This document shows positions 1 to 10,145 of a DNA stretch of 64,000 bases, piece after piece. The DNA is from a candidate division SR1 bacterium (GTDB lineage Bacteria; Patescibacteriota; Gracilibacteria; Absconditabacterales; Absconditicoccaceae): positions 1 to 64,000 of the forward strand of contig JAPLUU010000021.1 in assembly GCA_026397515.1 (NCBI GenBank), read 5' to 3'. Under the pieces are notes generated by a model. That model did no database searches. It saw only the letters and a list, made by a program, of their open reading frames with translations, and was not told the DNA's origin. The position numbers and the translations under genes are program-made. Each line of letters begins with the position of its first letter. Position 1 is the stretch's first letter.

Positions 1-1
1 A

Positions 2-841
2 GAACATGTTCTTCTTGCTAAACAAGTTAACGTTCCTAAAATCGTTGTATTCTTGAATAAATGTGATATGGTTACGGATCCAGATGAACTTGAACTCGTA
101 GAAGAAGAAATTAGAGATGTTTTGAAAAAGAATGGATATGATGAAAATGCTCCTATTATTAGAGGATCAGCTCTCAAAGCTGGTGAAAATCCAACTGATA
201 AAGAAGGTGCTGCTAAATGTATCTGGGATCTTGTTAAAGCATTGGATGAATATATTCCAGTTCCTGTAAGAGACAACGACAAACCTTTCCTTATGCCAGT
301 AGAAGATGTATTCTCTATCAAAGGAAGAGGAACTGTTGCAACAGGAAGAATTGAAAGAGGTGTTCTTAAGATGAATGAAGAATTCGAAATAATTGGACTT
401 GGAATGGAACCAAAGAAGACAGTTGTTACTGGAATTGAAATGTTCCATAAACAATTTGATACTGCTGAAGCTGGTATGAACGTTGGATTGCTTTTGAGAG
501 GTATTGAAAAAGACCAAATCGAAAGAGGACAAGTTCTTTGTAAACCAGGAAGCGTAAAAGCTCATAGTAAATTTGAAGCTGAAGTATATGTATTGAAAAA
601 GGAAGAAGGTGGAAGACATACACCTTTCATGACAGGATATAGACCACAATTCTTTTTAAGAACTACTGATGTAACAGGAACTGCAACTCTTAAATCTGGA
701 GTTGAAATGATTATGCCTGGAGACAATGCTAAGATTGATGTAGAATTGATCTACCCAGTAGCTATGGAAGAAGGATTGAGATTTGCAATCAGAGAAGGAG
801 GAAGAACAGTTGGAGCATGAGTAGTAACTAAAATCTTGTAA
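2..841 (+). CDS. tuf: Elongation factor Tu, 3' part (truncated by window edge)
   Basis: Delivers aminoacyl-tRNA to the ribosome as a GTPase. The open frame enters at base 2 with the NKCD guanine-specificity motif of the G domain (NKCDMV, near base 59) followed by domains II and III ([25 protein letters not shown]). The frame passes TGA at 818-820 and ends at TAA 839-841, giving the C-terminus GGRTVGAGVVTKIL; the glycine encoded by this TGA is invariant in EF-Tu, so this is direct proof of UGA=Gly. The N-terminal P-loop lies outside the window. It sits just upstream of rpsJ, the common tuf-S10 arrangement. Confidence 0.98.
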
Positions 842-860
842 ATATTTTTATAATTTATTG

Positions 861-888
861 CTCCGCCCCGGAGTTTTCCGGGGTGGAG
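861..888 (+). terminator. Strong GC hairpin between tuf and rpsJ
   Basis: A 12-bp stem (861-872 with 877-888, one G-U pair) with a 4-nt loop, unusually GC-rich for this A+T-rich region. It lacks a T-run on either side, so it is not a textbook intrinsic terminator; it may attenuate or process the tuf transcript. The rpsJ start follows 48 nt later. Confidence 0.6.
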
Positions 889-935
889 AGTTAAATTGTA
901 AGAAAAATTGTTTTACTATATATACCCTTATTAGT

Positions 936-1262
936 ATGGCTGACAAAAAACCACAACAAACAAAATTAAGGATTAAACTCAAGAGCTATGATATAAAGAT
1001 GTTAGAATCATCTGTTGGTAAAGTAGTTGGACTTTTGGTTAAGTCTGGCGCAAATATCAAAGGACCTATTCCACTTCCTAAACAAAGGAAAGTGTACACT
1101 GTTTTGAAATCAAACTTCAAATACAAGAACTCTAGAGAACAATTTGAAAGAATTACCTATTCTAGAATGATTGATGTTGTAGAAACAGGATCAAAAACTA
1201 TGGAATATCTCCAAAATCTTGCAATACCTGTAGGAGTTTTGGTTGACGTTAAAGTATTCTAA
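936..1262 (+). CDS. rpsJ: 30S ribosomal protein S10
   Basis: Head protein of the 30S subunit and first gene of the S10 operon; 108 residues. Family features: KLRIKLKSYD near the N-terminus, then GPIPLPKQRKVYTVL and a C-terminal beta strand ending VDVKVF. The open frame extends upstream to 858, but translation there would run through the GC hairpin, so the ATG at 936 (MADKKPQQ) was chosen. No in-frame TGA. No clear Shine-Dalgarno precedes it, as for most genes here. Confidence 0.97.
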   Translation: MADKKPQQTKLRIKLKSYDIKMLESSVGKVVGLLVKSGANIKGPIPLPKQRKVYTVLKSNFKYKNSREQFERITYSRMIDVVETGSKTMEYLQNLAIPVGVLVDVKVF

Positions 1263-1308
1263 ATAATTCATAATTCAAAATATATTTATTAGTTATACTA
1301 TATATATC

Positions 1309-1911
1309 ATGAACAAAGGTTGATTGATCGTAGCAAAACAAGAAATGACCAAAATGTGGATTGGAGATAATTTTGTGCCTGTTACTTTGGTTAAATTGGT
1401 TCCCCAAGAAATTGTTAGATACAAAACCCAAGAAAAGGATGGATATGTATCAGCAGTAGTTGGTGTAGAAAAAAAGGAACTCAAAAAAGATAAGGGTCAG
1501 AAAATTAAGTATAAAAAAGAACAAGAATATAAAGTAGATGATGCTTTTGTTTCTGCTCATCAAGCTGGTTCATTACTTGATCTTGGATTACTCGAAGGAG
1601 TTACTCTAGTCGATGTAACTGGTGAAGCAAAAGGAAAAGGTTTCCAAGGAATGGTTAAAAAGTTTCATATCAAAGGTGGATGAGCCACTCACGGACACAA
1701 GTTTACAAGAACAGGTTGATCAAAAGGAAATAGAAAACCAAGAAGAACGCTCAAAGGACATCCTCATGCTGGACATATGGGTACTCAACGTGTAACACTC
1801 AAAAACATTTCTGTTATTGAAAAAATAGTAAAGGATAACGAAACATTAGTTGTTCTTAGATGATCAATTCCAGGTGCATATAATTCATTATTAACACTTA
1901 CAATAATATAA
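1309..1911 (+). CDS. rplC: 50S ribosomal protein L3
   Basis: 200 residues; early-assembly protein near the peptidyl transferase centre. Starts MNKGGLIVAKQEMTKMW, carries the AKGKGFQGMVKKFHIKGG stretch, the HGHKFTR and GHMGT loop characteristic of L3, and the LLVxGxIPG-like ending (LVVLRGSIPGAYNS). Four in-frame TGA codons, for example at 1321 and 1681, all at glycine positions. Second gene of the operon. Confidence 0.97.
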
Positions 1912-1942
1912 TTCTTTTTATGTTTGTTTACCTCTCTATACG

Positions 1943-2572
1943 ATGGCTTATACTATAGATATATATGACAAAAGCGGTAAAGTTGTTTCTAATTTTGCCC
2001 TTGATGAGACACTTTTTGCTGATTCTTTGGTAAATAAGGATCTTATTCATGAATATTACTTGTTACAGATGAGTAATGCTCGTCATAATATTGCTTGTGT
2101 AAAATGAAGATGAGAAGTTCATGGATCAGGTAGAAAACTCTACAAACAAAAAGGGACAGGTGGAGCAAGACCTGGAGATAAAAATTCTCCTGTAAGAAGA
2201 TGAGGAGGAGTTACTTTTGGTCCTAGAGGTGTAGAAAATTATACTAAATCTATGAATAAAAAAGCAAGAAAAATAGCACTCAATAGTATTATTACATTGA
2301 AAGCAAAGGCGGGTGAACTTATGTGACTTAAAGACATTACTTTAACTGCTCCAAAAACTAAAGAAGCTCAAGAAATTCTTAAAAATATATGAATAGCTAC
2401 CAAAAAAGTTCTTTTTGTTATATCACAGAAAGATGATAGTATACTCAAATCATTTAGAAATCTTCCTAAGGTAAAATACCTTCATGCAGATTATCTTAAT
2501 CCTGCTGATTTGATGTGATATCATACTGTTCTTTTCTTGGAATCAGCATTAGCAACACTTAATATTAAATAA
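1943..2572 (+). CDS. rplD: 50S ribosomal protein L4
   Basis: 209 residues; binds 23S rRNA and lines the exit tunnel with its long loop. The loop motif KQKGTGGARPGDKNSP (with RRGGGVTFGPR) is intact. Six in-frame TGA codons encode glycines, including GRGEVHGSGRK and GGGVTF. In many bacteria L4 also autoregulates the S10 operon; no S10-leader-like fold was identified here. Confidence 0.97.
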
Positions 2573-2589
2573 TTCTTTTTACTACCTTT

Positions 2590-2943
2590 ATGTGTATTCC
2601 TATGACCTTTAAGCAAATACTTCAAGCAAGAGCGAAAAAAAATGTTACTGGAAAAGTAATCAAAAAAGTTTCTCCTTATGGAGTAATTCTTTGTCCTATA
2701 GTAACAGAAAAAACTCACAAACAACAAGAATCAGAAAATAAATATTCGTTCAAAGTTCATAGTGATGCGAACAAAAGTGATGTAAAACAAGCAATTGAAT
2801 TCTTGTACAAAGTACATCCTGAATCTATTAGCATGATTAATGTAGTATACAAATGAAGAAACCAAAGAAAGCTCGTGAGAAAAGCATATAAAAAAGCTAT
2901 TGTCACTCTTGGGAAAAAAGAAAAAATAGAATTAGGGTCTTAA
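2590..2943 (+). CDS. rplW: 50S ribosomal protein L23
   Basis: 117 residues; surrounds the tunnel exit and docks trigger factor and SRP. Core motif CPIVTEKTHKQQESENKYSF (PxxTEK family signature). One TGA (Gly) just after VYK near base 2854 precedes the basic C-terminus ending ELGS; without reading it as Gly the protein would lose its last 29 residues. A second ATG at 2602 is a possible alternative start. Confidence 0.95.
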
Positions 2944-3020
2944 ATCAATTCAAAATTTAGAATTCAGAATTCAGAATAGAATATTCAACACTTAGCATTT
3001 ACCATTTACCATTTAAAATT
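2944..3020. repeat. Intergenic simple-repeat filler, TAGAATTCAGAATTC type
   Basis: Short degenerate tandem blocks (AATTTAGAATTCAGAATTCAG, then ACCATTTACCATTTA) between rplW and rplB. Related blocks occur at 4231-4281, 14,629-14,695, 47,890-47,945 and 48,375-48,400. No coding or hairpin signal seen. Confidence 0.6.
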
Positions 3021-3028
3021 ATATTAAT

Positions 3029-3877
3029 ATGGCACTTAAGAAATACAAACCATATACTCCATCAAGACGTTATATGATCTGATATGACTTTTCTGATTTG
3101 ACTAAAAAGAGACCAGAAAAATCTCTTACTAAATCATTGGGAAGAACAGGAGGAAGAAATAATTCCGGAAAAGCTGTTACAAGATCTCAAGCTTGAGGAG
3201 CGAAAAGACTTTATAGATTGATAGATTTCAAAGGATATGATAAAGCTAATATTCCTGCAAAAGTAGCTAGTGTAGAATATGATCCATACAGAACTTCAAG
3301 AATTGCATTGCTTAACTTTGCTGATGGAGAAAAAAGATATGTGCTTGCATGGAAAACAGTAAAAGTTGGTGATTCCGTACTTTGTGGAGACACTGCTCCT
3401 ATCGCGCATGGAAATAGAAAACAACTTAAGGATATACCAGAATGAGTTAATGTATTTAATCTAGAAGTGACTCCATTGTCTTCAGGAAAACTTATTAAGA
3501 CTGCATGATCATATGCAAGTATAGTTGGTAAAGATAATTTACTTAAAATAGTATTTATCAAACTACCTTCTGGAGAAGTAAGAAAATTCAACGAAAATTG
3601 TTACGCTACTATTGGAGAAATTGGAAATGATCAACATCAACATGTTGTTATCGGAAAAGCTGGAAGACAAAGACGACTTGGTAAAAAACCACACGTTCTT
3701 GGAAAAAATATGAATCCGGTTGACCATCCACATGGATGATGAGAATGACATTCTTCTATCGGTCTCAAAAAATGACAAAAATCATTTGCTGGTAAGAGAG
3801 TTACTCCAGGTATCAAGACAAGAAAAAATAGAAAAACTTCGACAAGATTTATTATTTCAAAGAGAACCAAGAATTAA
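3029..3877 (+). CDS. rplB: 50S ribosomal protein L2
   Basis: 282 residues; essential for subunit joining and the peptidyl transferase centre. Has [19 protein letters not shown], GIGNxx-type core and the universal [12 protein letters not shown] motif. Within that motif the codons are GGA TGA TGA GAA TGA, i.e. three UGA-encoded glycines at invariant positions. Eight in-frame TGA in total. Ends KRTKN at TAA 3875. Confidence 0.98.
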
Positions 3878-3960
3878 ACTAATAACTAATAGTGAACAAC
3901 TAATAACGATTGAAAAATACTTTTACTATTCACTATTCACTATTAACTTTTAATTATTCA
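3878..3960. repeat. Intergenic simple-repeat filler, ACTATTCACTATTAAC type
   Basis: Spacer between rplB and rpsS made of degenerate copies of TAATAGTGAA and TTCACTATT units in both orientations. The same family recurs around 49,832-49,958 and in short form at 8,982-9,005 and 44,595-44,612. Confidence 0.55.
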
Positions 3961-3972
3961 CTGATTTAATTA

Positions 3973-4230
3973 ATGGCAAGATCACTAAAAAAATGATTCT
4001 ATGTGAACGAGAAAATACTTATCAAAGTAAAGAAGATGAACGAAGCTGGAGATAAAAAAGTTATTAAAGTACGAGATAGAGCATGTCACATAGTTCCTGA
4101 TATGATAGGACTTACCTTTGCTGTTCACAATGGAAAACAATTTGTAAGTGTATATGTTACAGAAGATATGATCGGTCATAGATTAGGAGAATTTGTTCCT
4201 ACAAGAACATTTAGAGGACATCCATTCTAA
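3973..4230 (+). CDS. rpsS: 30S ribosomal protein S19
   Basis: 85 residues; 30S head protein contacting S13 and the A-site tRNA. MARSLKKGFYV start (TGA for Gly), [19 protein letters not shown] and the terminal [16 protein letters not shown] are all family hallmarks. Usual place between L2 and L22. Confidence 0.98.
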
Positions 4231-4283
4231 ATCCAGAACTTAGTATTCAGAATAAAATATTTAGCATTTAAAATTTATTTATA

Positions 4284-4646
4284 ATGGTCGTTGCTACAAA
4301 AAAGACAGAAGATACTAATCTGACTGCCACACTGAAATATGCTTTGGTGTCTGATAAAAAGATGGCATTGATAGCTCAGATGGTAAAAGGAAAAAAGGTA
4401 GAAGATGCTTTGACGCTTTTGGATGTTTTGCCAAAAAAGGCAGGAAAATTCTTGTACAAAGTTATCAAATCTGCTTATGCAAATGCTACAACAAATGGTA
4501 GCTATGACGCCAAAAAATTATATGTTCAAAAAATAGAAGTTGGTAGAGGTCCAAAGATTCAAAGAATTAGATTTGTTTCTAGATCTAGAATAAGTCATTT
4601 TGTAAAATATAGAGCGTTTGTAAAAGTTTTTTTACATGTTAAGTAA
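4284..4646 (+). CDS. rplV: 50S ribosomal protein L22
   Basis: 120 residues; its beta-hairpin lines the exit tunnel. Shows DKKMALIAQMVKGKKVEDAL, the KSAYANAT helix and the RGPKIQRIRFVSRSR hairpin, in which the last segment is somewhat divergent. No TGA codon. Only 6 nt separate it from rpsC. Confidence 0.93.
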   Translation: MVVATKKTEDTNLTATLKYALVSDKKMALIAQMVKGKKVEDALTLLDVLPKKAGKFLYKVIKSAYANATTNGSYDAKKLYVQKIEVGRGPKIQRIRFVSRSRISHFVKYRAFVKVFLHVK

Positions 4647-4652
4647 GAAATT

Positions 4653-5318
4653 ATGTGATCAAAAGCCCATCCAATTGGAATGAGAGTATGAATAATGAAA
4701 TCACGACCTGCAGAATGGTTCGCTAAATATAAAAGAACAGGTGCAGATTTTTTCGTTGAAGATATTAAAATGAGAAAATTTGTAGATGATACTTTTGGTA
4801 GAGCAGGTATCTCAAAAGTTGTGATTAGAAAAACAGCTAAAGAATGAGAAATCATTGTTTTTTCTTCGAAAGTAGGAGTATTGATGGGTAAAAATTGAGA
4901 AAAAATAAAAGAATTTGAAGAAAAATTGAAAGCTAAATTTGGTAAAGATATGAAAGTTGTTATCAAAGAAGTTAAAATACCTGAATTGTCTGCAAAAATT
5001 ATGGCTGAATTTATCGCTTCACAACTTGAAGCCAGAATGCCATTTAGAAAAGTAGCAAAAAATGTTTTGCAAAAAGTTATGGAAAAATGAGCTGCTGGTA
5101 TCAAAATTCAAGTTGGTTGAAGACTTGGAGGAACAGATATCGCGAGAACAGAAAAATTTATTGAAGGAAGAGTATCGCTTCAAACATTTAGATCAGATAT
5201 TGATTTTTATTATCTTCAAGCAAGGACAAAATACGGAATGCTCGGAGTAAAGGTTTGGATAGAAAAATGAATTCTTTACAACAAAGTAAAAGAAGCTGCT
5301 AAAAAAATAAGCTTATAA
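4653..5318 (+). CDS. rpsC: 30S ribosomal protein S3
   Basis: 221 residues; mRNA-entry-channel protein with an N-terminal KH domain. Starts [13 protein letters not shown] with TGA as codon 2. KH-type [12 protein letters not shown] and C-terminal [15 protein letters not shown] plus [10 protein letters not shown] are clear. Seven in-frame TGA, all Gly, including the GxxG loop of the KH domain (GKNGEK). Confidence 0.98.
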
Positions 5319-5374
5319 TTGTTATAATACTTATGCTACACTACTAATATTTTATTTGTTTTGATTATCACATC

Positions 5375-5794
5375 ATGTTATTGACGCCAAAAAGATGGAA
5401 ATTCAGAAAACCTATCATAAGACAGCTCAGAGGAAAAAGCTATAGAGGATCTACTGTTGCATTTTGACAATATGGACTTAAAGCTTTGACGAGTTCTTAT
5501 ATTTCTAACAAAGAAATAGAGGCTGCCAGAAAAGTTATTGTAAGAGCCATCAAGAAAACGGGTAAGATGTGGATTAGAATATTCCCTGATACTCCTTTTA
5601 CCAAAAAAGGTCTTGAAATGCCGATGGGTACAGGAAAGGGAGATGTTGATATCTATACTGCACCTGTTAGAAAAGGAAGAGTAATGTTTGAACTTATGGG
5701 AATTCCAAGAGAAGCGGCAAAATTAGCATTGATCAAAGCATCCAAAAAATTATCAGTCAAAGCAAAATTTGTAGAAAGATGAGAAATAAAATAA
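5375..5794 (+). CDS. rplP: 50S ribosomal protein L16
   Basis: 139 residues; organises the A-site of the 50S subunit. MLLTPKRWKFRK start, RGSTVAFGQYGLKAL with TGA at the Gly of FGQ, GKMWIRIFPDTPFTKKGLEMPMGTGKG. Ends VERGEIK after a second TGA. Position S3-L16-L29 is canonical. Confidence 0.98.
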
Positions 5795-5846
5795 CCACAA
5801 TGCTTAATATTGAACATTAAAAATTTATTATTTAAATATATTATCA

Positions 5847-6074
5847 ATGGCAAAAAAGATTAGTTTTATGACAGAATTACAGGACAAGACACCAAAGGAA
5901 CTTGTTCATATGAGAAGAGAAGTCAAACAAGAACTCTATTCATATAAAATGAAAAATGCTATCAAAGGACTCAAAGAAACTCACAAAATAGGTGATGCTA
6001 AAATTAAAATAGCAAGAATAAATACTGTTTTAACTCATAAAATCAAAGAACAAAATGGTCGTAATATGAAATAA
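5847..6074 (+). CDS. rpmC: 50S ribosomal protein L29
   Basis: 75 residues, two-helix protein near the tunnel exit. ELQDKTPKELVHMRREVKQELYSYK fits the L29 helix pattern when compared in pieces, followed by KIARINTVLTHK. No TGA. Its 3' end overlaps the start of rpsQ by 20 nt. Confidence 0.9.
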   Translation: MAKKISFMTELQDKTPKELVHMRREVKQELYSYKMKNAIKGLKETHKIGDAKIKIARINTVLTHKIKEQNGRNMK

Positions 6075-6312
6075 GAGTATCAAAGAACTTCTTTGAGAAG
6101 TTATTGGTGATAAGACAGATAAAACTCGTACTATTTTGGTGAAAACTGTAAAAATGCACCCATTGTACAAAAAGAGATTTATTGTAAGAAAAAAATATTA
6201 TGCTCACGATGAAGATAATACTTCTAAATTATGAGATACGGTAAGAATCAGAGAATGTAGACCCGTAAGTAAACTCAAAAAATGGAAACTTATAGAAGTA
6301 ACAAAGGCATAA
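6055..6312 (+). CDS. rpsQ: 30S ribosomal protein S17
   Basis: 85 residues; OB-fold primary 16S-binding protein. Motifs GDKTDKTRTILVKTVKMHP, KYYAHDEDN, GDTVRIRECRPVSK are diagnostic. The only ATG in frame is at 6055, inside rpmC, so the genes overlap by 20 nt. Three TGA glycines (6067, 6094 and in KLGDTV). Confidence 0.96.
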
Positions 6313-6339
6313 TTTTATTTATATTTAATCTATTCTCTC

Positions 6340-6720
6340 ATGTTAAAAAATGAATCAAATGTGATTATAACAGACAACACTTGAGCAAAAAAGTGACAGA
6401 TATTTAGGATCTTAAAATGATCTAATGCAAAAACTGCAACCGTAGGTGATAGAGTTATGATAGCTATCAAAGAAGCTTTACCTACTAGTGCTATCAAAAA
6501 ATGAACTATTTCTCAAGCATTGATTGTGAGAATCAAAAAAGAAATTCACAGAAAAGATTGAACATATGTAAGATTTGGAGATAACGCTGTTATCCTTATG
6601 AGTAAGGATGCAAAATGAGAAGTAAAACCTCTAGGAAAAAGAATATTTGGTCCTGTAGCAAGAGAACTTAGACAAATGGGACACAAAGCTATTACTAATA
6701 TGGCAGAAGAGGTAGTATAA
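6340..6720 (+). CDS. rplN: 50S ribosomal protein L14
   Basis: 126 residues; inter-subunit bridge protein. MLKNESNVIITDNTGAKKGQ, the RKDGTYVRFGDNAVIL centre and FGPVARELR end match the family. Six TGA glycines, e.g. DNTGAK and KDGTY. Canonical position after S17. Confidence 0.97.
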
Positions 6721-6771
6721 AAAAATTATTAATTACTCATTAAAAAATATTTATTCTTATTCGTTATTATC

Positions 6772-7065
6772 ATGAAAAAATTAAGAAGCTGAGATCCTGT
6801 TATCATGATCGCTGGAAAATATAAAGGAAAAATATCAACCATCCAAAATTTTGTAGATGATAATCTTATTATTGTAAAATGAATTAACGAAGTAAAAAAA
6901 GCGGTAAAAGGAAAAGGATTTATCAAAAAAACACTTCCTGTACACGTATCCAACGTTATGTATTACGTGGAAGATAAAAAAAAGGCTAGTAAAATTAAAA
7001 TCATAACTGACAAAAAATGAAAGAAAACAAGAGAAGCTACTAAACTCAAGCTTACTCTCAAATAA
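6772..7065 (+). CDS. rplX: 50S ribosomal protein L24
   Basis: 97 residues with an N-terminal KOW motif: SGDPVIMIAGKYKGKISTI, followed by LIIVKGINEVKKAVKGKG and HVSNVMYYVEDKKK. Three TGA glycines, one in the SGD turn of KOW. Assembly initiator of the 50S subunit. Confidence 0.96.
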
Positions 7066-7095
7066 TTTAGTTTTATTGTTTTTATCTTTGATTTC

Positions 7096-7635
7096 ATGAA
7101 TACATTAGAAGCATTCAATAAAAATGTCGTTAAGAACCTTCAAAAACAGCTTGCTATCAAAAACGTTAATGCTGTTCCCAAAATTGATAAGGTGATCGTT
7201 GCTATCGGAATCGGTTCTTTGGCTACGAGAAAATCACTTAAAGATTTTGATGAATTTGAAAAGGTTATTCTCAAAATCACTGGACAAAAATCTCGTGTTT
7301 TGAAATCAAAAAAAGCTATCTCAAACTTCAAACTTAGAGAAAATATGCCTGTTATGCTTCAAACTACTTTGAGAAAACAAAAAGCATACGATTTTCTTGA
7401 TAGATTTATGAAGTTGGTAATGCCGAGATTGAGAGATTTCTCTGGATTTACCGACAAAGCTTTTGATGGACAAGGAAACTTCAATATATGACTTCCTAAC
7501 TACAATATCTTTCCTGAACTTTCATTGGATGATATCGTAACAACTATGGGACTTCAAATCACTATCGTTACTACTACCAAAGATAACGCGCATGCAAAAG
7601 TATTACTTCAAGCATTATGATTTATATTTAAATAG
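7096..7635 (+). CDS. rplE: 50S ribosomal protein L5
   Basis: 179 residues; binds 5S rRNA. PKIDKVIVAIGIGSLATRK, the LRENMPVMLQTTLR loop, PRLRDFSGFTDKAFDGQGN and NIGLPNYNIFPEL are characteristic. Two TGA: Gly of NIGLPN and of the terminal GFIFK. Confidence 0.97.
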
Positions 7636-7681
7636 TATCTCTCCATTACCATAACATTTATTTATTCATTATATTAGTTAG

Positions 7682-7897
7682 ATGGCAAGAACTTCATTAA
7701 AAGTAAAACAAATGAAAATGTACGAACTCAGATTTACTCAAGGAAAGGCGCTTAAACAGCCTACTAAATTTTACAATAGATGTAGAATATGCGGTAGATC
7801 AAAATCATATATTAGAGATTTTGGTTGTTGCAGAGTTTGTCTCAGAAAATATGCTAGAGAAGGAAATGTTATGTGACTAAGAAAAGCTAGTTGGTAA
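7682..7897 (+). CDS. rpsZ: 30S ribosomal protein S14, zinc-binding type
   Basis: 71 residues. Zinc ribbon CRIC ... CCRVC (CxxC about 12 residues before CxxC) near residues 37-57 marks the short C+ form. Ends VMGLRKASW with TGA at the conserved glycine of the terminal GxRKASW motif. Confidence 0.97.
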
Positions 7898-7961
7898 TAT
7901 CTCTATACTACTAAATTTATTCACTGATTTACATTCATTTATCATTAAATTATACTCGTAA

Positions 7962-8366
7962 ATGACTTATATTAACGCTCCAATCCATGATTTGCTTATA
8001 AGAATCAAAAATGCATATATGGCGAGAAAAACTTCTGTTGAAGATGTTCCTTTTTCAAATTTCAAAGTTAATGTTTTGGAACTTCTCAAACAATATGGAT
8101 TTGTTCAAAAGTTTGATATTAAAACAGATGGAATCAAAAAACATATCAATGTAACGCTCAAAAGAGTAATTGATCCTGTGAATGATGTCCCAAATATAAA
8201 ATTCTTTTCAAAACCCTCTAGACCATGGTATGTAAGTTATAAAGACATTACCTTAGTAGCTGGAGGAAAAGGAATAGGAATCATCTCTACTAATCAATGA
8301 CTTATGCCTGCACATGTGGCTAAGCAAAAAAAACTTGGAGGAGAACTTATCGCTGAAATATACTAA
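7962..8366 (+). CDS. rpsH: 30S ribosomal protein S8
   Basis: 134 residues; central-domain assembly protein. PIHDLLIRIKNAYMARK start, RPWYVSYKDI and the universally conserved GIGIISTNQGLMPAHVAK end, where TGA encodes the Gly of NQGLM. Located between S14 and L6 as usual. Confidence 0.97.
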
Positions 8367-8436
8367 TTTACTAGTACGTAGTATGATACACGTATCGAGA
8401 TAATTATAAATTATTTATCTGTTCATATATAAAGTT

Positions 8437-8982
8437 ATGTCAAAAATTGGAAAAAAAGTTATAGAAATACCTGCTGGAGTAGAATTGCAAATCAATGGTT
8501 CTACTGTGATTGTAAAGGGTCCTAAAGGACAACTTTCTCATACCTTTGTAAAAGGTGTTAGTATAAAAGTTGAATGAACTCAAGCTATCACTGCAGTAGA
8601 AAACGAAGATCAACGAAATCTTTGGGGGCTTTCTAGAACGTTACTTGCAAATATGATCGAAGGAGTAAATCATGGATATGAAAAAAAACTCTTAGTAATG
8701 TGAGTAGGATACGCTGTTAAAATGGAAGGAAAAAAATTCACATTTTCACTAGGGTTTTCTCACAAAATAAACTTTGATATTCCACAAACTATAGAAGCAA
8801 AAGTAGAACAAGATGTAAAAGGAAATCATGTTATTACTTTGAATGGTATCGATAAACAATATCTTGGTGAATATGCTGCTAAAGTAAAAGCACTTAAGAA
8901 ACCAGAACCATACAAAGGAAAATGAATAAGATATTTTGATGAACAAATCAAACTTAAACCAGGTAAAGCAGCTAAGAAATAG
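8437..8982 (+). CDS. rplF: 50S ribosomal protein L6
   Basis: 181 residues, two repeated L6 folds. MSKIGKKVIEIPAGV, VKGPKGQLSH, WGLSRTLLANMIEGV, GVGYAV and the KKPEPYKGKGIRY signature. Three TGA glycines including the first Gly of MGVGYAV and of GKGIRY. Confidence 0.97.
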
Positions 8983-9043
8983 ACTAATAACTAAGAGTTA
9001 CTATCCAATAATAAAAAATCTTTATTACTTATCATTCAATACA

Positions 9044-9403
9044 ATGTTGAAAATTACTAAACGTATAAAAGATGTAATGAAAAAATTTCTTTGAAGAAAG
9101 AAAAGGATTAATGCTAAGATAAAAGCGAGTTATCCTGCTTTTAGAATTATTGTAGACAAATCAAATAAATATATGAAAGCTCAAGTTATTGATGCTACCG
9201 GTAAGGTTATTTGTCATATTACTGATAAAGGTATCAAAGGGACAACTAAAACTGATACTGCAACAAAAGCTGGAGAAGCTTTGGCTGCGCTTATGAAAAA
9301 GCAAGGTATCGAAAAAGCTGCATTTGATAGAAATGGACAACTCTATCATGGAAGAGTAAAAGCATTGGCTGACTGAATTAGAACATGAGGTATCGCTATA
9401 TAA
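9044..9403 (+). CDS. rplR: 50S ribosomal protein L18
   Basis: 119 residues; 5S rRNA-binding protein. FRIIVDKSNKYMKAQVID core, TKAGEALAALMKKQGIEKA, and the C-terminal FDRNGQLYHGRVKALADG. Three TGA glycines. Canonical slot between L6 and S5. Confidence 0.95.
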
Positions 9404-9427
9404 TTTTATTTATTTATTATTACGTTT

Positions 9428-10087
9428 ATGAGACCTTGAAACAAAGATAAGGTAAAAAAAGAGTTTGACGAAGTTCTTCTTGAAGTAAGAAGAGTAACGA
9501 GAGTAACAACTGGAGGAAGAAAAATGTCTTTCAGAGCTACTATTTTGGTTGGAAATAAAAAAGGAAAGATCTGAATAGGTGTTTCTAAAGGACCAGATGT
9601 TCAAGCTGCAGTGAGCAAAGCTTCTCGTGAAGCATATAAAAATATGTTCATCGTTCCTATTACAGGAAACCAAACTGTTCCTTATCCTACAACAACTAAA
9701 TATAAAGCATGTATGATAAAACTTTTGCCTGCTACAGCTGGTACGGGTTTGAAAGCTGGATCTTCAGTGAGAGCTGTGCTTGAACTTGCAGGATTTGAAA
9801 ATGTATTGTCAAAGATCATGTGATCAAATAATAAATTAAATAATGCTATGGCTACTATCAGAGCATTATCTTCATATAAACATGCTGATCATTTCAATAA
9901 ACGTATTGTAACAAAGGTAAAACATGAAACAAGTGATGAAAAAGCTGAAGTACAACAAGAAGTATCATCAGCTGTTAAAGAAATTCAAGCAAAACAAGCA
10001 GTATGAATTGTACCTGAAGTCGTAATAGAAAAGAAACCTTTACAAGAAAATAAACCAGCTGTTAAAAAAGCACCAGCTAAGAAATAG
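9428..10087 (+). CDS. rpsE: 30S ribosomal protein S5 with basic C-terminal tail
   Basis: 219 residues, longer than the usual 160-170. Core: TGGRKMSFRATILVG, GKIGIGVSKGPDVQAAVSKA, LLPATAGTGLKAGSSVRAVLELAG. The last ~60 residues are a low-complexity tail rich in Lys, Glu and Ala ending PAVKKAPAKK. The next gene, rplO, ends in an almost identical peptide. rpmD (L30), normally between these two genes, is absent. Confidence 0.96.
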
Positions 10088-10145
10088 TACATGGATACAT
10101 AGAATACTTGAATAAAAAATATTTATTATCTTAATATTATTTACG

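Noticed and set aside
167-649. Minus-strand open frames opposite tuf
   Set aside because: Antisense shadow of a highly conserved gene; no start context or protein character.
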